Shown: positions 1 to 5,496, numbered from the stretch's first letter. The stretch: 5,672 bases of DNA from CAYYYP01 sp964475985 (GCA_964475985.1 CAYYYP010000085.1:1-5672), one strand, 5' to 3'. Notes: a model not told the origin generated them from the letters alone. Numbers and translations: made by a program.

Positions 1-2
1 TC

Positions 3-98
3 CTAGACCTCAATAACTTCACCACTCACCTAAAATCCTCCGATGCCATAGCCGCCTGCCTGTACAAACTGACCTTGAATCCAGGCGGCCGTGCCTGA
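3..98 (+). CDS. Possible C-terminal end of a gene cut by the window edge
   Basis: Frame 3 is open from the window edge to a TGA at 96-98 and reads 31 residues, ending LTLNPGGRA. Its codons (GAC, CTC, TTC, ACC, GCC, CTG) resemble those of the plus-strand genes that follow. No family is recognisable from so short a tail. About 30 codons can stay open by chance, and the minus strand here is also open (Gly/Gln-rich, stop at 30-32), so the call is weak. If real, it ends about 150 bases before the exported-protein operon and would be a separate transcription unit. Confidence 0.28.
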   Translation, partial: LDLNNFTTHLKSSDAIAACLYKLTLNPGGRA

Positions 99-246
99 AT
101 GCCAGCCTGCCCGAAACTGAACCAGAGTCAGTAACTGTCCCTGGGCCGGTCCCCGTAACTGTCCCCCGCGGATCCCATTCCCAACCCCCCTCCCACCCAC
201 GGAAATAGGTAAAGTTTTCCCCATCCCTGTCGATAAGCAAGTTAGT
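99..246 (+). other. C-rich, G-poor spacer upstream of the operon
   Basis: No convincing gene is seen here. From about 137 to 203 the plus strand is very rich in C and poor in G, with runs CCCCC (162-166 region) and CCCCCC (185-190 region). Such a stretch in RNA resembles a Rho-utilisation site, which would fit a Rho-dependent end for a gene finishing at 98; this is inference. A promoter for the gene at 247 should lie near the right end, but no convincing -10/-35 pair could be identified. ACTGA/TCAGT at 116-132 forms only a weak 5-bp stem. Confidence 0.3.
131..165 (+). repeat. Two direct copies of an 11-base repeat, 24 bases apart
   Basis: GTAACTGTCCC occurs at 131-141 and again at 155-165. 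The 24-base period is a multiple of three, so on the minus strand it would encode a repeated 8-residue unit (GQLRGPAQ then GQLLTLVQ). In a non-coding reading it could be a paired regulator site. Nothing else supports either role. Confidence 0.45.
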
Positions 247-657
247 ATGGGAACCGCAAAAACAAATAAACTTAAAATATTGATAATATTCGGAATATTC
301 CTTTCGGCCCAAGCGCCTTTGGCCAAGGAAGACACTACCCCCTTAAAGGAAGTCATCGGTGATTCCGAACGTTCCCCCTCAAGTTATCCCCAAGCGGAAT
401 CTACGAAAGAACTCAGCAGTTCTTATTTAGGTTTTTATAACCGACATGATGCCGCCGGTTGCTTGCATGCGGGTACCGCCGCCGGAAGCCTTCAGATTTC
501 CGGAGCTAGTGCGGATCAAATGCGATTAGTAAAGGCCAGGCTTCATATCGCCCGGCAGTATTGCATCGGGGACAAAACTACCCGCGCCCAGGCATTAAAA
601 GCAGTGCGCGAGTCCATCAAAATCCTGCTTGGCCATTCCATGGCGGGCCTTGATTAA
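247..657 (+). CDS. Small exported protein with two cysteines, unknown function
   Basis: A 136-residue protein with a clear Sec signal peptide: a Lys-containing N-region (KTNKLK, 5-10), the hydrophobic core ILIIFGIFLS (11-20), and likely cleavage after AQA (21-23) or PLA (24-26). The mature part has a polar, Ser/Glu/Pro-rich stretch (about 27-60) and then a probably helical C-terminal half (about 88-130). It has two cysteines, Cys72 and Cys106, which could form a disulfide in the periplasm. I recognise no family. The ATG at 247 has no good Shine-Dalgarno sequence, but the signal peptide supports it. It ends 14 bases before the next exported protein, which is followed by the protease, so it is probably the first gene of that operon and may act with the protease as substrate, cofactor or modulator (inference). 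Confidence 0.75.
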   Translation: MGTAKTNKLKILIIFGIFLSAQAPLAKEDTTPLKEVIGDSERSPSSYPQAESTKELSSSYLGFYNRHDAAGCLHAGTAAGSLQISGASADQMRLVKARLHIARQYCIGDKTTRAQALKAVRESIKILLGHSMAGLD

Positions 658-671
658 CTATACTTGGAGAA

Positions 672-1226
672 ATGCAGAATTTCTTCTTAAGCTTTTTCAT
701 CCTAGCAAGCAGCATTGGCTTTTCATTCCCCTCCGCTTCGGCGGCCATTCTTCAAATCCCTCCGGACCTAGAAGAACAAATGAATTTACAGCGGCAACGT
801 ACCGGAGCGGCAGTTCTCAATTTTTCTGTGGCTTCCTCAAGGGAAGAATCTCCCATAGTGGGGCCCGGAACTTCCTCCGCAGCCGCACAAGTCGGTCTCC
901 CTCAGTCATCCAGGGATTTCATCATTAAGTTCAAAAAGCGTGGTGCATCGGAAGTTCAGGAAATGACGGAACATCTGCCTCAATTCATTGGTCGGTCAGA
1001 ATTCCAAAACTATGCACAAGACCATCCTGAAGTGACACTGCACTTAGTAAAATATTATTCACGTTTAGGGGAAGTTGTCCTGAGGCTGCACTATCGGGAC
1101 GAAAAAGATCTCACGGATTTCCGGTTAATGGTGACGGGGGTGCAAACCCAATTAAGAACTAACAAGGATGTTGGTCATGCTGAAATTGCTTTCTTCAGGG
1201 AAAAAACGATTTTTTCCACTCGCTAA
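672..1226 (+). CDS. Exported protein resembling a stand-alone subtilisin propeptide / inhibitor I9 domain
   Basis: A 184-residue protein with a signal peptide (FFLSFFILASSIGFSF, 4-19; likely cleavage after SASA at 21-24), then a low-complexity linker (about 25-80). The last ~100 residues have the order strand DFIIKFKKR (82-90), helix (about 93-118), strand VTLHLVKYY (121-129), strand EVVLRLHYR (134-142), helix (about 144-163), strand HAEIAFF (169-175). That is the ferredoxin-like topology of S8 propeptides and I9 inhibitors; 'FIIKFK' and 'HAEI' resemble the family's first and last strands ('yIVkFK', 'yaEp'). The protease gene starts 50 bases inside this gene and seems to lack its own propeptide, so this protein may fold or inhibit that protease in trans. 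The I9 call rests on pattern and context, not on a search. A GGAG lies only 2 bases from the ATG, closer than ideal. Confidence 0.7.
   Translation: MQNFFLSFFILASSIGFSFPSASAAILQIPPDLEEQMNLQRQRTGAAVLNFSVASSREESPIVGPGTSSAAAQVGLPQSSRDFIIKFKKRGASEVQEMTEHLPQFIGRSEFQNYAQDHPEVTLHLVKYYSRLGEVVLRLHYRDEKDLTDFRLMVTGVQTQLRTNKDVGHAEIAFFREKTIFSTR
1164..1168 (+). promoter_or_regulatory. Shine-Dalgarno site that decides the protease start
   Basis: AAGGA at 1164-1168 is 8 bases before the ATG at 1177, an ideal spacing. It overlaps the earlier in-frame ATG at 1168 and so cannot serve it. This favours 1177 as the start. The site lies inside the coding region of the upstream gene, which fits translational coupling. 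Confidence 0.65.
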
Positions 1227-2802
1227 GGTTTTAAAGTGGGTGAGCGCTTCAACGGCTTCCTTTCCCATTTCTGTATTCCTTATTCTTTCTATGGTTGGCT
1301 GCGGCACCGAAGCCCCAACCACAAAAGTAGCCACGAATACCGGAAATGAAGGGCGAGGCGCAGTTTATCTTCCCGCGCCCATTGGTTACACCCAAACCGA
1401 ACTTTTCATTCCGGAAGTTTTAAATGATCCTTATTTACAGAGCACCGGCGCTTGGAACGCATTAGTATTCGATCTTTGGTCTTGGCTCGACCTCAATGCG
1501 GCGCCCAGCTATCTTACTTTAAGTCTTCCTGAGCGGGAGATCGTGGTGGCCATCATCGACACCGGCGTTGATTATGATCACCCGGATTTGCGGGGCCGGG
1601 TCTGGTTGAACTCCGGCGAAAAAGGTTCGGGAAAAGAAAATAACGGAATTGATGACGACGGTAACGGATATGTGGATGACTTCATGGGCTGGAATTGGGT
1701 CACCGGAAATAATAATCCCGTGGATGATGCCGGCCACGGAACTCATGTGGCAGGCACCGTCGCCGCCATTGGGGGAAACTCCCTTGGTGTAGTGGGCGTA
1801 GCGCCGTGGGTACGGGTGATGCCATTAAAAGTTTGTGACAATCGAGGTCGTTGCGATACGTCCGACATCCGGGCGGCAATGGATTACGCCGTTCAAAATG
1901 GCGCATCAATTATTAATTTGAGTTTGGGTGGAAGTTACGACGATCAAGATTATCAAGATTTCAGCGCCTCCATTCATGACGCCACCGTTCACGGCACCAC
2001 CGTCGTCGTGGCGGCCGGCAACGAGCGCTCCGATGTGCTGAACTCATTGCCCGCGAGTGCGGATGGCGCCATTGCCGTAGGGGCTCACGCCAATGACCGG
2101 GAACTCTGTTATACTTTTTCAAATACGGGCTGGCGCCTAGATCTTTCAGCCCCGGGCTGTGGGTTCAATGGTATTTCCGAAGTTTCAGGCATTCTTTCAT
2201 TAAATTCCAAAAAGTGCGGAGCATCCGGCAAAGACTCTTGTTGTTCCCGGGTGGTTGGTGGTGACTACTGTCTTCTCAAAGGTACCTCAATGTCCGCACC
2301 CCACGTGGCAGGGCTCTTCGCCATCGCAAAAACGGCGGACCCTACGGCTTCACCTTATATGTTGCGAGAAGCGGTCCTTACGGCTACGGCGGCTTCGGCG
2401 TCCATGCAAAAGGGCGAAAAACACGAAGATTATGGTCAAGGTCTGGCTTCCGTACCGGGCCTTCAGCTTTTTGCGGCAAAGGCACCGGCCCTTAAATTTC
2501 TATCCCCAAAATTCGGCGAGTCGGGCGTGTTGCACCACTTAGATATTTACGCCGAGGCAAGGGCGGAACCACTGATCGTAGAAATTCGTGCGCGCAAAAT
2601 CACGGCCGGCATGGTTTCCATGAATTTAACTACGGGCGATATTATTCACGCAGCTACTAACCTTGCCCCGCTGGAAGTCCAAAACATACAATTCGATTTT
2701 GCGCCCGTCGAGGCCGGGGACTACCTGATCATCGTGGAAGGCAAAAGCACCATTGCCGGAAGCGAACAAAAGTTTTTCGATACTCACTTACTGCGGCGCT
2801 GA
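1177..2802 (+). CDS. Subtilisin-family (peptidase S8) serine protease, predicted lipoprotein
   Basis: A 541-residue secreted endopeptidase with the full S8 triad: Asp128 (AIIDTGVDYDHPDL), His187 (GHGTHVAGTVAA) and Ser371 (GTSMSAPHVAGL), plus oxyanion-hole Asn282 (VVVAAGNE). IDDDGNGYVDD (158-168) is an Asp-rich loop of the calcium-binding kind found in many S8 proteases. The N-terminus is a long signal with a lipobox ending MVGC (Cys42), followed by Gly rather than Asp, so outer-membrane anchoring is likely. Only about 40 residues separate Cys42 from NDPYL (83-87), where mature domains usually begin, so there is no room for an I9 propeptide. A cysteine-rich insert (Cys328, 347, 355, 356, 365) precedes the catalytic Ser; Cys220, 226 and 311 complete eight mature cysteines. 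Residues about 437-541 form a beta-rich C-terminal domain (EAGDYLIIVEG). An alternative ATG at 1168 adds three residues. Confidence 0.95.
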   Translation: MLKLLSSGKKRFFPLAKVLKWVSASTASFPISVFLILSMVGCGTEAPTTKVATNTGNEGRGAVYLPAPIGYTQTELFIPEVLNDPYLQSTGAWNALVFDLWSWLDLNAAPSYLTLSLPEREIVVAIIDTGVDYDHPDLRGRVWLNSGEKGSGKENNGIDDDGNGYVDDFMGWNWVTGNNNPVDDAGHGTHVAGTVAAIGGNSLGVVGVAPWVRVMPLKVCDNRGRCDTSDIRAAMDYAVQNGASIINLSLGGSYDDQDYQDFSASIHDATVHGTTVVVAAGNERSDVLNSLPASADGAIAVGAHANDRELCYTFSNTGWRLDLSAPGCGFNGISEVSGILSLNSKKCGASGKDSCCSRVVGGDYCLLKGTSMSAPHVAGLFAIAKTADPTASPYMLREAVLTATAASASMQKGEKHEDYGQGLASVPGLQLFAAKAPALKFLSPKFGESGVLHHLDIYAEARAEPLIVEIRARKITAGMVSMNLTTGDIIHAATNLAPLEVQNIQFDFAPVEAGDYLIIVEGKSTIAGSEQKFFDTHLLRR

Positions 2803-3251
2803 CGAATTTTCATGATGCTGTCCTGCAGCGGGCCAAAAAGCAGGGTAGAGACCCCAGCGGATAAAATTAACGGGAACAAAAGCCAAGCCCCCGCGGAGCT
2901 CAAGATCATTTGATGCGGGCCGAGAATAACCAACATGGCAAAATAAAAAACTGCAAGCGTCACCCACGTTTGGGAAATGCTGGCGGAGAATATTTTTTTT
3001 AAGGCGGGAATATTTTGCGTTTGCGTAATGAAGGTAAGGTCCAAAAATCCTGCGATATTGGAAGCCAAAATGGCATGAAATAACACAAATTTTGTAAAAC
3101 CAAAATTTTGCGTGCCAAAATAGAAAACCAGACTTGCGCCAAGCAAAGTTGAAAATAGAGCGGCTAACATAAACTCCGAAGGTAAATGAATCAGAGTTAA
3201 AAATCCATTTTTTAAAAATGAGCTATCCTTTTGGTGTCGCCTATAATTCAC
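2784..3251 (-). CDS. Four-helix integral membrane protein, unknown function
   Basis: A very hydrophobic protein of 155 residues from a GTG at 3251. Four membrane segments are visible at about 27-46, 52-75, 95-111 and 121-140, with basic ends (NYRRHQK at the N-terminus, KIRQRRSK at the C-terminus) that suggest both termini are cytoplasmic. No family is recognised and no catalytic motif is seen. The start is uncertain. The GTG has no Shine-Dalgarno sequence and overlaps the TATAAT of the divergent gene. The next start is an ATG at 3170, with GGAG only 3 bases upstream, giving 128 residues and keeping all four helices. The 3' end overlaps the protease gene by 19 bases in convergent orientation, and no hairpin terminator is seen between them. 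An A8 run on the coding strand (2993-3000) lies inside the gene. Confidence 0.65.
   Translation of the reverse strand: MNYRRHQKDSSFLKNGFLTLIHLPSEFMLAALFSTLLGASLVFYFGTQNFGFTKFVLFHAILASNIAGFLDLTFITQTQNIPALKKIFSASISQTWVTLAVFYFAMLVILGPHQMILSSAGAWLLFPLILSAGVSTLLFGPLQDSIMKIRQRRSK
3242..3247 (+). promoter_or_regulatory. Perfect -10 box (TATAAT) for the beta-barrel gene
   Basis: TATAAT at 3242-3247 is an exact consensus -10, placing a start of transcription near 3254 and giving an 18-base leader before the ATG at 3272. No good -35 match is seen about 17 bases upstream (around 3218-3225), and there is no extended TGn, so a weak or activator-dependent promoter is possible. Confidence 0.5.
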
Positions 3252-3256
3252 TACGC

Positions 3257-3262
3257 AAGGAG
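3257..3262 (+). promoter_or_regulatory. Strong Shine-Dalgarno site fixing the start at 3272
   Basis: AAGGAG at 3257-3262 (continuing AGG to 3265) lies 9 bases before the ATG at 3272. The in-frame ATG at 3218 would add 18 residues in front of the signal peptide and lies upstream of the TATAAT, so 3272 is the true start. Confidence 0.8.
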
Positions 3263-3271
3263 AGGTCGTCC

Positions 3272-3970
3272 ATGTATTGCCGCAAATTATTCTTCCTTCT
3301 CTCGCTCAGTTTTTTTTCGCTAAACCTTCAGGCCAGAAACCTGACCGGCCCATCCGAACGGGTCGAGCCAATTTCAGAAAACGCAGTGCACCCTTCTCGT
3401 CAACGTGAACCCAGGGCAAGAGCTGCAGTACCCAAACCAGCAAATGTGCAGCCGGCTCGAGCACGAACTTTTAAATCGCCGACCCATTTCGAAGAACCTG
3501 CGGAGGAGGCAACCAGTCCAAACTTGTGGCAGCGTTTTCGTTTTGGACTAGGTCCCGTGCTTACGACGGGAGATTGGATTGTTTCTCCCAAACACAATAT
3601 GCACCTTGGCCTCATGCTGAAAAAACGGCTGCAAAAAGATATGTTTTTTGTAGAAGTAGGTGCGGCGGGCTTTTTTTCCACCAGGTCTCCGGCAAATACC
3701 ATGTGGTCCCTCGGCATTGCTCCAGGTCTCATCGCTCCGCACATAAAGTCAGGGCCTTACATTCAACTCCCACTCGATTACGTACATGTTTCTTCAACCG
3801 GAAAAGGATTTGTGGATGCTTTCCGTTTCGGGGCGGAAGTCGGGTTTCATCTCCTTTGGATTCAAGATAAATATCCGCTCTTTTTGCAATTTGGTTATAG
3901 CCAGGTGAGTCGCCGTCTTTCCGGGAAAATTCCGGCTTGGTACTCTTTGACGGCGGGAATTGAGATTTAA
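3272..3970 (+). CDS. Exported protein with Arg/Pro-rich linker and probable outer-membrane beta-barrel
   Basis: A 232-residue protein. The signal peptide CRKLFFLLSLSFFSLNLQA (3-21) is followed by a low-complexity, Arg/Pro/Ala/Glu-rich linker (about 22-83) and then a domain of alternating hydrophobic and polar residues (about 84-232). Likely strands include RFRFGLGPVL (88-97), NMHLGLMLKKR (109-119), MFFVEVGAAGFF (124-135), WSLGIAPGLI (145-154), YIQLPLDYVHV (163-173), FRFGAEVGFHLLW (184-196), LFLQFGYSQV (203-212) and WYSLTAGIEI (223-232). About eight strands, together with the export signal, suggest a small outer-membrane barrel of the OmpA/OmpW size class. It ends in Ile rather than the usual Phe. 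The basic linker could bind peptidoglycan, lipopolysaccharide or another envelope polymer (inference). A T8 tract at 3310-3317 lies in the signal-peptide codons. The function is unknown. Confidence 0.8.
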   Translation: MYCRKLFFLLSLSFFSLNLQARNLTGPSERVEPISENAVHPSRQREPRARAAVPKPANVQPARARTFKSPTHFEEPAEEATSPNLWQRFRFGLGPVLTTGDWIVSPKHNMHLGLMLKKRLQKDMFFVEVGAAGFFSTRSPANTMWSLGIAPGLIAPHIKSGPYIQLPLDYVHVSSTGKGFVDAFRFGAEVGFHLLWIQDKYPLFLQFGYSQVSRRLSGKIPAWYSLTAGIEI

Positions 3971-3978
3971 CGGTTTCA

Positions 3979-4260
3979 CTATCGGCTATGATCCTTAAAC
4001 GACTGGAGCACAGCTTCCGTCAAATTTTTGAGATGGACATGTTCATGGGACCACACATGCCAATAAAGGTTCATGGAGAAATTTTTCTTCGGCGTCAGAT
4101 CTACTAACGAGTTTGATTGTAATTGTTTCTGGACGGTCATCTCCGGCAATAGGCAGTAAAATAAATTCCGCTGACATAATTCGACCAGACCCTGAGCCGA
4201 CGGCACAAAAAAATACGGAATTGTGTGATCTTTGAATTCAGGAAAATTTCGTAGATGCAT
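3979..4260 (-). pseudogene. C-terminal remnant of an ArgP/IciA-type LysR regulator
   Basis: Ninety-three codons read like the end of ArgP (IciA), a LysR-family regulator of about 295 residues. FFVPSAQGLVELCQRN (17-32) matches the ArgP stretch around HIVNSSEAFVQLARQG. CLLPEMTVQKQL (36-47) matches CMIPHLQIEKEL. SLVDLTP (51-57) matches ELIDLTP. NLYWHVW (64-70) matches MLYWHRF. The ArgP strings are recalled, not searched. The N-terminal helix-turn-helix and most of the effector-binding domain are missing. An in-frame TAA (plus strand 4267-4269) sits just upstream of the first ATG, and no LysR-like sequence continues past about 4270 in any frame. Without a DNA-binding domain it cannot be a normal regulator. 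It ends 8 bases from the convergent barrel gene. Confidence 0.7.
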
Positions 4261-4301
4261 TCCATTTTATTTTCAGGGAGGCGGCTACACAGCCTATAGC
4301 C

Positions 4302-4631
4302 ATGGATGCAGCTTCTATTTTAGCTGGAGCCTTTTACGCTAGCGAAGCGGTGGCCATTTCAGAGATCAAAAAGATGCAGGGAATTGCGATAGAGTATGCA
4401 AAGCGAAGCAAGAAAGTCCTTTCTAGAATAAGTCCACTTAACCTGTATTTTAAACTGCATTTAGAAGGGGTGGAGCAAGGACACCAAGACAGACTAGCCG
4501 AGTTTGTGCGACACCATGAAAGGTACGGCTTGGATTTGAGTCGAATCCGGGCGGGTAGGGACGTTGCCCTTGATGCCATACGAAAGTGGTGGATGGAAAG
4601 CAGCCCGTGCGTGCTTGCGCTCAGCCCGTAG
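4302..4631 (+). CDS. Probable 5'-truncated heme-oxygenase-like (diiron redox enzyme) fragment
   Basis: From the ATG at 4302 there are 109 residues, mostly helical. LAGAFYASEAVAISEI (7-22) and LHLEGVEQGHQDRLAEF (52-68) resemble the second-half metal-binding helices of heme-oxygenase-like diiron proteins (TenA/CADD/PF14518 type). There, a Glu in a 'G-YA-E' helix and an H-x3-D-x2-H motif bind iron. Here Glu15, His53 and His61 could play these roles, but the spacing His53-Glu58-His61 is one residue longer than usual. Such enzymes are about 220-250 residues long; the first-half ligands are absent. The frame stays open upstream to 4236 and reads FREAATQPIA just before the ATG, like family sequence, and the only GGGAGG (4276-4281) is 20 bases from the ATG. 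So the 5' half is probably lost. It ends 4 bases from the convergent kinase-like gene. The family call is tentative. Confidence 0.5.
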   Translation: MDAASILAGAFYASEAVAISEIKKMQGIAIEYAKRSKKVLSRISPLNLYFKLHLEGVEQGHQDRLAEFVRHHERYGLDLSRIRAGRDVALDAIRKWWMESSPCVLALSP

Positions 4632-4635
4632 GTGT

Positions 4636-5475
4636 TCAAGGATCCACGAGATAGAGTCGGTCGGATACAGACCCGTCTTCATTCAGTTGAAACCTTAAAT
4701 TGCTAAATCCAAAACCCGGATCAATGCCGACTCTCATGGTGTAATCTTGGCTGAGCGTAGCCATGGGATAGGCGTCCGTTTTTGGAATTAACATCTGAAG
4801 TAAATTAAAAAGTAGTCGATAGTTCAGTTTTTTTTCTGCGTATTCCTCGCGGATGCATGCCGTCGTCATGGCGCCCCCGGCCCGTCGCACGACGGAGTTT
4901 TTCGCCTGCCGGTGAAGGGATCTTAATTTGGCGATGATGCGAGCGGTGTTTTCCGGAATATAACCAAGCTTGGTGATGCGCTCGCCAAGCGTAGGACCAT
5001 CGATGAATTCCCGCACATCGATTCCTTCGTCGATGTCGGTGGAGGTCATGTCTTCTACGATTTGCCTTGGAATGTAGAGTTGCTGACCGGGCGGGGAATT
5101 CCTAAACGCTGCTTCTACTAACGCATATTTTTCTCTTTCGATGGTGCGCATGGTCCAAAATGGAATCGGAGTTTCCAAAGGTATCTTCACTACTCTTTTC
5201 GGTAGAGTGGTAGTGGCCTGGGCAAGCAAAACTAAATTGAATCCACCTTCCGCGAGGTTTGGGGAGTTGGGACTGATCTGGTGTCGTACCCGGATCTCGG
5301 CCTCGGCATAAGGATCGTGGAGAGTGAGCTGATCGTGGTTTAGATAATCGGGGTCAGGCCACACCATGAGCGTGGTTTCACAGCGCTTCGGGGGATGAGG
5401 TGGGATCGCAGCGACAGAGGTGTAGCCTAGAAAAAGGATCGCTAGCGGTAGGAGCAGGTTTTTAAGGTTTTTCAT
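4636..5475 (-). CDS. Exported protein-kinase-fold protein ending at the DFG-like Asp
   Basis: A 279-residue protein with a signal peptide (NLKNLLLPLAILFLGYTSVAA, cleavage near 23), then kinase-like landmarks in order. These are a glycine-loop-like EGGFNLVLLA (76-85); RVVKIPLE with candidate ATP-binding Lys97 (94-101); a helix with Glu113/Glu115 (REKYALVEA); a hinge-like VREFIDGPTLGERI (154-167); KLRSLHRQ (183-190); a catalytic-loop-like GIDPGFGFSN (250-259) with Asp252 and Asn259; and LYLVDP (274-279) with DFG-like Asp278. The Asp-Asn spacing is 7 rather than the usual 5, and the protein stops one residue after Asp278, so there is no activation loop or C-terminal helices. It may be a minimal or degenerate kinase, or truncated. 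A kinase fold outside the cytoplasm would need ATP from another source. The substrate is unknown. A strong Shine-Dalgarno sequence supports the ATG. Confidence 0.75.
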   Translation of the reverse strand: MKNLKNLLLPLAILFLGYTSVAAIPPHPPKRCETTLMVWPDPDYLNHDQLTLHDPYAEAEIRVRHQISPNSPNLAEGGFNLVLLAQATTTLPKRVVKIPLETPIPFWTMRTIEREKYALVEAAFRNSPPGQQLYIPRQIVEDMTSTDIDEGIDVREFIDGPTLGERITKLGYIPENTARIIAKLRSLHRQAKNSVVRRAGGAMTTACIREEYAEKKLNYRLLFNLLQMLIPKTDAYPMATLSQDYTMRVGIDPGFGFSNLRFQLNEDGSVSDRLYLVDP

Positions 5476-5486
5476 AATAAGGGATG

Positions 5487-5496
5487 TCCTCTCCCT
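5487..5496 (-). promoter_or_regulatory. Shine-Dalgarno region of the kinase-like gene
   Basis: On the minus strand AGGGAGAGGA ends 11 bases before the ATG at 5475. It is purine-rich and strongly complementary to 16S rRNA, and supports that start. Confidence 0.6.

Noticed and set aside
30..356. Minus-strand open frame of 108 codons with a Gly/Gln-rich end (QFVQAGGYGIGGF)
   Set aside because: Two-thirds of its N-terminal half is antisense to the signal peptide and start of the plus-strand gene at 247, which is the better gene. The last part looks mildly protein-like and has an 8-residue repeat, but there is no sensible start or family.
1194..1215. Possible programmed frameshift at the A6/T6 runs joining the I9-like protein to the protease
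   Set aside because: The change needed is +1, the runs do not form a classic X-XXY-YYZ site, and the protease has its own Shine-Dalgarno sequence and lipoprotein signal, which would end up buried inside a fusion.
2784..2830. Bidirectional terminator between the protease and the membrane protein
   Set aside because: The coding ends overlap by 19 bases and no stem followed by a T run was found on either strand.
3400..3744. Minus-strand frame of 114 codons inside the beta-barrel gene
   Set aside because: Antisense shadow of a gene with a signal peptide, promoter and strong Shine-Dalgarno; its own composition is Cys/Arg/Pro-rich without recognisable features.
4236..4301. Extending the heme-oxygenase-like gene to a start upstream of 4302
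   Set aside because: The frame is open to 4236 but contains no ATG, GTG or TTG, so it supports truncation rather than a longer gene.
4334..4639. Minus-strand frame of 101 codons that might have continued the LysR or kinase-like gene
   Set aside because: Its sequence matches neither family and it is antisense to the heme-oxygenase-like fragment, which has the better coding pattern.
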